From: Corydoras sp. C115
Lineage: Eukaryota; Chordata; Actinopteri; Siluriformes; Callichthyidae
Length of the DNA stretch: 64,000 nt
Direction of reading: 5' to 3'
NCBI GenBank assembly: GCA_019802505.1
Contig: JAFMOC010000589.1
Location: 253,501 to 317,500, forward strand
In this document: piece after piece, positions 52,101 to 61,300 of the stretch
Numbering within the stretch: position 1 is the first letter of the stretch
Layout of the letters: each line of letters starts with the position of its first letter
Position numbers and translations under genes: made by a program
Notes under the pieces: model-generated
What the model was told of the DNA's origin: nothing
The model's input: the letters and a program-made list of their open reading frames with translations, nothing else
The model's database searches: none

Positions 52101-55100
52101 AGACACACCTGCAAACAGAAGCACAGGCGTGTAAATAAAAACAAATCTGTGATTATATTACCCATTGTCATTTTTTTTATTTTACTTCTGGTAAAAAGCG
52201 TGTTCGCCTCTCAGCACTAGGGATTCCCGGTTCGGATCCCCATCTGGGTGGAGTTTCCATGTTCTCCCCGTGTCTGCGTGGGTTTCCTCCGGGTTCTCCG
52301 GTTTCCTCCCACAGTCCAAAAACATGGATCAAGTCAATTGAGTTCTCCAAATTGCCCCATATAGAGTGTGTCTGTGTGAGTGAGTGTGTCCCCAGCGATG
52401 GATTGGCGCCCTTTCCTTGGTCTATCTGCCCAGCGCCCGAGACGATTCTCCCCTGGATGGGCATGGGGAACCCCACCGCGACCCTAATAGAGGATAAAGC
52501 GGGAGATAATGGATGAATGAATACTTCTGGTAATACACTGAATCAGCACAAACTGCATTGCACGCTCAACTTCCTTCATTTCAGAATTACACATCATTAC
52601 TGTGCACACTGTAGATTATACTGACTATCTCTCATCATGGCGGCACACTGGCTTAGTGGTTAGCATGTTCTCCTCTCAGCACTAGGGATTCCCGGTTCGA
52701 ATCCCAATCTGGGTGGAGTTTCCATGTTCTCCCCGTGTCCGTGTGGGTTTCCTCCGAGTTCTCCGGTTTCCTCCCACAGTCCAAAAACATGGATCAAGTC
52801 AATTGAGCTCTCCAAATTGCCCCATATAGAGTGTGTGTGTGTGAGGGAGTGTGTCCCCAGCGATGGATTGGCGCCCTTTCCTTGGTGTATCTGCCCAGCG
52901 CCTGAGACGTTCTCCCCTGGATGGGCATGGGGAACCCCCCACGTGACCCTAGTAGAGGATAAAGCGGAAGATAATGAATGAATGCTTGCCCTGTTGAAAC
53001 AGTTCTGTCTAAAACCCATGTAAGTCACATGTCAGTGGAGATAAACATTGATTAGCCTGCTTTGTTAGAACCTCTGGCAAATTAATAAACCACATAAAGG
53101 ATGTTTGAGTTAGATTCTGAGCAGAGAAACATTATTGCATTCTCCTCAGTTGGGGTATCTGCTAAAGGAACCTTCAAAGAGATCTTTGATTGAGAAGAGG
53201 ACATACAGTGCTGGCTTTGATTTGGCCTTAGGATGAAGTTGTTAATATGTCTCTTGAATAAGACTCATTATCTTGAGAGTCAGATAGTTACATTCCGAGA
53301 CAACCGGCTTCCTGAGAGGTCCAGCGATAACGGCATTGTGCCTGTTAAGTGTCAGCATGTCACAACATAGTGCAGTTTGCAGAATTTTGCAGGTCTAACT
53401 GGAGTCTCACAGTTGCCCTTAATATGAGAAGGATCTTAAAAGAAAATAACACTTACAAAGCAGTCCGTCTCTTTCGGGCCGGTACAACCTCCTGCGCACT
53501 CAGTGTTGCAACAGTGTTGGGGACTTGGACCAAAACACCGGCCATGACATTGTGGCGCACACACGGTCTTCGTCACTGGCACCAAAAAGGGAAAAAAAAT
53601 AAATGCTGTAGAGCACGTAAAGCTAATCTACAACAATAACATGTCATAGGTTTAAGATAACATTTGCTTTCTGCTAGAAACGTCTCAAACCGGTATGTTT
53701 TCTCTTTAATGAGTTCATAATGGGGTGGCACGGTGGCTTAGTGGTTAGCATGTTAGGTTTGGTTAGTTTGAATTCCAATCTGGGTGGAGTTTCCATCCCC
53801 CGGGTTCTCCGGTTTCCTCACACAGTCCAAAAACATGGATCAAGTCAATTGAGTTCTCCAAATTGCCCCATATTGAGTGTGATTGTGTGCGTGTCTGTGT
53901 TTGTCCCCAGCGATAGATTGGTGTCCTGTCCTGGGTGTTTCTGCCCAGCGCCCAAAACGTTCTCCCCTGGATGGGCATGGGGAACCTTCCCCCCGCGACC
54001 CTAATAGAGGATAAAGCGGAAGATAATGGATGGATGGATTGGGTTCATAATGGGGCGGCACGGTGTCTTAGTGGTTAGCATGTTCTCCTCTCAGCACTAG
54101 GGATTCCTGGTTCGAATCCCCATCTGGGTTGAGTTTCCATGTTCTCCCCGTGTCCACAGGGGTTTCCTCCGGGTTCTCCGGTTCCCCCCACAGTCCAAAA
54201 ACATGGATCAAGTCAATTGAGTTCTCCAAATTGCCCCATATAGAGTGTAACTGTGTTAGTGAGTGTGTTTCCAGTGATAGATTGGCGTCCTGTCCTGGGT
54301 GTATCTGTCCACCTCCCGAAACGTTCAACCCCCCCGCGACCCTAATATAGGATAAAGCGGAAGATTATGGATGGATGAGTTCATAATTACGTTTCTACTG
54401 CTTATAGTAATGTAGCTTTAAGCTATAAAACTTATTTATATAAAAAAAAGCATTTTACAGCAATTTTATTCAATATTATATTAAGACTGGATACATATAG
54501 TATACAGTATATACTCAAAGTATTTGGGCACCTACACATTACGGAGCTTTATACGAGATCACGGGGGTGTCTGAGGTCATTTTTTGCCCATTCATCCAGA
54601 AAAACCTTTTAAGATCTTCCATGATGTTGAATGTGAGGCCCTGATTTGCACGGTTGAGGTCAGCGCTCTGTGTGGGCCCGTCAAGTGCTTTCCCACCAAA
54701 CTCACCAGGCCATAAAGTTAAAGGACCTTTCCCAAACTGTTTGCATAAAGTTGTATGCCTACGATTGTCCAAAATACATGGCCAGTTGCTTTGATTTCTC
54801 CAGCTATGGGAATGTGACTGAATAAAGCCCAACAATTCAACAAAAACAGCTGATATCAAGGATCTTGGGCATCATTTTGTCTGTAGTGACTGAACAATAA
54901 AAAGCAATTAAAAGCTATTTATTCTTTGCAGTATTTGTCTGCAGAGCTCTCTTTATGATCTGTACAGACATAAAAGGTTTCGTCTGTGGGTGGCACAATA
55001 CATATTCATGTCCATGAATGGAGCTCAAGGCCTTTACTTGTTATTGTTATTGTTATTGTTATATCACTACTTTCACTACTTATGAAACATGTCCGTTCTT

Positions 55101-58080
55101 AAAAAGATTTGTGGTTTATTAAAAAGGGTTAATATGCTTTATGGTATTATATGTCATGTTCTAGATGAAATCTTTAATGGATAATCCACTCACAGATCTG
55201 ACACTGAGTCTTATTGGGTCCCCAGCAGTATTTACCACAATCAGAGTGACATGGCACTGAGGAAACAAAGCACAGAGAACCCAAATATGAGTGGGCCATC
55301 AAAACAACAATGCAACAAATGCACATTCTTACAAAACACTGATGTCACTCTCATACACACCCACCTTTCTGCCCATTGTCTCGAATCTCTACCTTGGCAT
55401 TGGCGTCTCTAATAATGTCTGTCCAGTTGATCCATGGTGCATAGCTCAGGTGTTGATTGTGAACAATCTGCACTCCCCCTTGAATGATTTCTATAAATAT
55501 GTACAATATAAAGACATAAGTGAAGACAAAGAAAATAGGAAAAATATTTCGGTAATAAATGTCAGACATTAACTTCATATATAAAAATTCTTATATAATC
55601 ATGGGCTTAGTGGTTAGCATGTTCTCCTCTCAGCACTAGGGATTCCCGGTTCGGATCCCAATCTGGGTGGAGTTTCCATGTTCTCCCCGTGTCCGCGTGG
55701 GTTTCCTCCGGGTTCTCCGGTTTCCTCCCACAGTCCAAAAACATGGATCAAGTCAATTGAGTTCTCCAAATTGCCCCATGTAGAGTGTGTCTGTGTGCGT
55801 GTCTGTGTGTGTGTGAGTGTGTGCCCAGGGATAGATTGGCGCCCTGTCCTGGGTGTATCTGCCCAGCGCCCGAAACGTTCTCCCCTGGATGGGCATGGGC
55901 ATGGGGAACCCCCCCCCCCCCCCCCACCCCCCCCCCCCCCCCCCCCCCCCCCCGTGACCCTAATATAGGATAAAGCGAAAGATAATGAATGAATGAATAA
56001 ATACATAAGTGAAGACAAAGAAAATAGGAAAAACAATTCGGCAATAAATGTCAGACATTAACTTCATATATAAAAATTCTTATATAATCATGATGCGGCA
56101 CGGTGGCTTAGTGGTTAGCATGTTCTCCTCTCAGCGCTAGGGATTCCCGGTTCATATCCCCATCTGGGTGGAGTTTCCATGTTCTCCCTGTGTCCATGTG
56201 GGGTTCCTCCAGGTTCTCCGGTTTCCTCCCACAGTCCAAAAACATTGATCAAGTTAAATGAGTTCTGCAAATTGCCCCATATAGAGTGTGTGTGTGAGTG
56301 AGTGTGTGCCCAGTGATGGATCGGTGCCCTGTCCTGGGTCTATCTGCCCAGCGCCCGAAACATCCTCCCCTGGATGGGCATAGGGAACCCCCCCGCGACC
56401 CTGATATAGGATGAAGCGGAAGATAATGGATGGATGGATATATAATCATGACCCAATTTACTTTGTAGGTGAAACAGCATTTGTTCTATAATGAGTAATA
56501 ATATCCTGGTCATGTCAGTTTCACAGAGACAGCTTTTCAGCAACAGATAAAGGGAAACCCGTCCCAAGTGGCTGCATTAAAAATGCATTCAGTCTATAGC
56601 ACTGACTCGGAGTATAAAACACAATGATGCGCTGGATATTAAGCAGTTAGTGCCTTGGAAATTTAAAGATGGTGAGGGAATAGGGTTTATATAATAAACA
56701 TAATGCTGTGAAATCTTTTTTAAAGCAATATAATTTATTTTGTTTTGTTGTGAGCTCTAAGATTTGTTGATATCTGTGTATATCAGTACAAAGTTTGGAT
56801 ATGCCTAGTACATATACTGTCGTGTGTGTGTGTTTGTGTGTGTAAAAACTGGTGTATATGTCTTCTTAACATTTAAATACTGTATTTTTCAGTAAACTTT
56901 ACAAAGTAATCATGTTGTTTAGTACTAATTATAACCAATTAAATATGCAATAACAACTTGTTTTATTCATTCATTCATTATCTCCCGCTTCATCCTCTAT
57001 TAGGGTCGCAGTGAGGTTCCCCATGCCCATCCAGGGGAGAACGTCTCGGGCGCTGGGCAGATAGACCCAGGACAGGGCGCCAATCCATCGCTGGGCAACG
57101 TGTTTTATTTTCAACCCAAATATCTTTAATTAAATGTCAAAAGTGGAGTAAAAAAAATAAATTTTTACCTTTTAAAATGTACTATAAGGGCGGCACGGTG
57201 GCTTAGTGGTTGGCATGTTCTCCCCTCAGCTCTAGGGATTCCCGGTTTGAATCCCCATCTGGGTGGAGTTTCCATGTTCTCCCCGTGTCTGCGTGGGTTT
57301 CCTCCGGGTTCTCCGGTTTCCTCCCACAGTCCAAAAACATGGATCGAGGTGAATTGAATTCTCCAAATTGCCCCATATTGAGTGTGTGTGTCTGTGTGAG
57401 TGAGTGTGTTCCCAGTGATAGATTGGCGCCCTGTCCTAGGTGTATCTGCCCAGCGCTCGAAACGTTCTCCCCTGGATGGGCATGGGGAACCCCCACCCGC
57501 GCGACCCTAATAGAGGATAAGCGGGAAGATAATGGAATGAATGAAAATGTACTATAGTTAACCAATCAATATAATAAAGTAGCTAATGAAGTGATTATTT
57601 AAAAACTGGTCAATCAATAGTTTTTAGGGATCCTAAGACATGAAATATGACCAAGGTGACTTTATGCAAAAGACTGTAATAGCAATTGATTTAGCATTTG
57701 AGATTTACCAATGTGAATTGATGTATTTGTCTCCGGTCATTTTCATAATTCAGTACAGCTTTCAGTGTGCAGAATTAAAGAAAACACGTTTTAAACAGTA
57801 AAAAGTAAATAAAAAAAGAAAAAGTAACTACAGCAGGAAAAGTGCATTATATGTGACATCATCTGTTACCGCTTAATTCTAATGAAAAATGAATTCTGTG
57901 AAAGTGTGGCAGGTGTCCAAACCCAGGAATAAAAAATCGTCATTAAGCCCAACCATCCTTACACACATCACTGCCAGTCGTTCTAACCAGTCTGAACACG
58001 CAACACACTATCTGCCAGTAAGTCTCATAAGTGTTAAATGAAAAACAAACACACACACACACACGCACACACACACACAT

Positions 58081-58116
<36 letters not shown>

Positions 58117-58231
58117 GCATGTACACACCCACACACACTCAAACATACACATTCAGACACAATGCACATATGCACACACATACGCATGCGCACACATGCA
58201 CAAGCAAGTACACACTCATACACATACAGAA

Positions 58232-58306
<75 letters not shown>

Positions 58307-61300
58307 ATCCAGGCTGATTGCTTTGCTTTTTCCAACAGACAATCTCACGACTGCTATATTTTATATATGTTGAATGTTTTTTTTTTTATATGTTGAATGT
58401 GTATTTTTAAGTGTGTGTGGGTGCATGTTTGTGCGTGTGTGTACATGCATATGTGTGTGTGTCTGTGTGTGTGTGTATGTGCGTGTGTGTGTATAATTGC
58501 TATTATATTTTTATATTTACATTTTGATATTCGCTGCTATAAACATTTTTTTATTTTATATTATTAGTATTATAATTTCTTTTTTTTCTCTAAAGTAATA
58601 TTCATTCATTCATTCATTCATTATCTCCCGCTTTATCCTCTATTAAGGGTCGCGGTGGGGTTCCCCATGCCCATCCAGGGGAGAACGTTTCAGGCGCTGG
58701 GCAGATAGACCCAGGACAGGGCGCCAATCCATCGCTGGGCATCTAAAGTAATATTTAAAATAAATTTCATTTTAATTCTACCACTTAGGGTAAACTGGGT
58801 CTGTGGGAATTTCGTTTACATTCATGTACAATGTTATGGAAATGACAATAAAGTATCCTTGAATCCTAACACGTCATACTCCATAACCCTTCCTTTTGCA
58901 TGTATTATGAATCTGATGACTGAGAATTTATAATCTGGTTATTATTAATATTAATTATCTCTGTTGACTGAATGGCTTACAAATTACAGCTATTAAAATA
59001 GCCACACATTTACAATGACCTTTCAGGCCTTATTAATAAATTTTGATCTCATTTTCTTATTTAAAATTTTTAAAAAAACTTTAAACTAACAGGGTAATCG
59101 GGGTCCGTGACGCATAATTTCGTTCTTAGCTCATGTACCACATGTGATCTTAATGATAATAAAATTTTCTTGAATCTTGAATCTTATAGTCGGTCTTTTT
59201 AACTCCTCTTATTCTGACCTGTGAGATGAATCAGACCCAGGTCCGTCAAACCGTACCGGCCCTCGAAATTCAGAAAGACCGTGAGAGCCCATTCCTTGTC
59301 GTAAAGTGTGTTTCCACGGATCACTCGCAGCTGCTCCAATGGTAGCCTGCCGAACTGGTTTGTGGCAATGAGGACGTATCCCGTCACTTCCCGAACACTC
59401 TGCAGGCAGAGGCAAGGCAATGAAACTGCAGTGATGAAACCCATTGGAATGTTATTGAGTAGCTTTAAACCAAAAAGTGCCAATAAAACATACTCTGCTT
59501 TTCTGCTGCAAGGAAAAAGGTGTAAAAAAATTTTCTTGTCAGTTAAAGATTAAATTCTTACGTACATTTTTGGTCATGTACACAATGGTCATGCTAAAAA
59601 AAGAGAAAGGAATACCTCACAACGTGCAGCAATATTTACACTAAAAATTATACTGAAATAGTAGATTCTATAACATTTATAGAAAAACAAATTATATTAT
59701 AATATATTATATATTATAATATATTTTAGGGGCGGCACGGTGGCTTAGTGGTTAGCATGTTCTCCTCTCATCGCTAGGGATTCCCGGTTCGAATCCCCCT
59801 CTGGGTGGAGTTTCCCTGTTCTTGCCGTGTCTGCGTGGGTTTCCTCCGAGTTCTCCGGTTTCCTCCCACAGTCCAAAAACATGGATCAAGGTCAATTGAA
59901 TTCTCCAAATTGCCCCATATAGAGTGTGTTTGTGTGAGTGAGTGTGTGCCCAGCGATGGATTGGCGCCCTGTCCTGGGTGTATCTGCCCAGCGCCCGAAA
60001 CGTTCTCCCCTGGATGGGCATGGGGAACCCCCACCGCGACCCTAATAGAGGATAAAGCGGAAGATAATGGATGGACGGAAATTGTTTGTCATGTACACAG
60101 TGCTCATGCTAAAGAGAAATATCTCTGAACGTGCAGCAATATTTACACTAAAATTATACTGAAATAGTAGATTCTATAACATTTATAGAAAAATAAAACA
60201 TATAATATATTTTAATGTTGAGATTTTAGCTTTGTTAGTTCAAATTGCACAAAATTATTATTTTGATCCATCTTATTAACTGTTTTTTAAGATTCATTAA
60301 AGCCTGCGATTAAAGAAACCTAAATAGCACTTATAAAGTAAATACAATTGACAAAAGGGACATTGATTACTGAAGCACAGAGATATAATTAATAAGGTGA
60401 ATTGTACATTATGTAAAGAACTTTATTCATTCATTCATTATCTTCCGCTTTATCCTCTATTAGGGTCGTGGTGGGGTTTCCCATGCCCATGCAGGGGAGA
60501 ACGTTTCGGGCGCTGGGCAGATACACCCAGGACAGGACGCCAATCTATCACTGTAAAGTACTTTAGTGTTCAGGAAATTATAGCCAATTTGCTGCTGCTT
60601 CAAAGCTTGTACAAGTGGGTATGGTTTCAAATTCAATTAATAATACAGGAAACACACCAAACCAAGAATGAGCCATGACATTTGAGACCAATAACATTCT
60701 TATTTTAGTGGTTCAGGGAATAAAACTGGTGTAAGGGAAACATACAGTTTGAATTAGATGTTTAATTGACACCATAGTCCATTTATTATTGAAGACTATG
60801 ACGGAACATATAAATAACCCAGGTATGTTTTTGAACAGAGCGGCGTGGTGGCTTAGTGGTTAACATTCCCGGTTTGAATCCCCATCTGGGTGGAGTTTCC
60901 ATGTTCTCCCCGTGTCCGCGTGGGTTTCCTCAGGGTTCTCCGGTTTCCTCCCACAGTCCAAACATATGGATCAAGTCAATTGAGTTCTCTAAATTGCCCC
61001 ATATAGAGTGTGTTTGTGTGAGTGAGCGATGGATTGGCACCCTTTCCTGGGTGTATCTGCCCAGCGCCCGAGACGTTCTCCCCTGGATGGGCATGAGGAA
61101 CCCCCCCGTGACCCTAATAGAGGATAAAGAGGTAGACAATGGATAGATGGATGTCTTTGAACACAATATAAGTTTAGAAGTTCCAGGTTATTAAACAAAT
61201 CTGAGGAAAGCTTACCTGTAGAAAAGAAAGGTCAAAGTCTTTCTCCATGAAGGTAATCTCCAGGTTCCCCATGATGATCTCACAGTCAGTAAAGTGCTCC

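Noticed and set aside
58031..58396. Frames rich in His-Thr, Cys-Val or Arg-Glu repeats
   Set aside because: They are translations of the CA and GA microsatellites.
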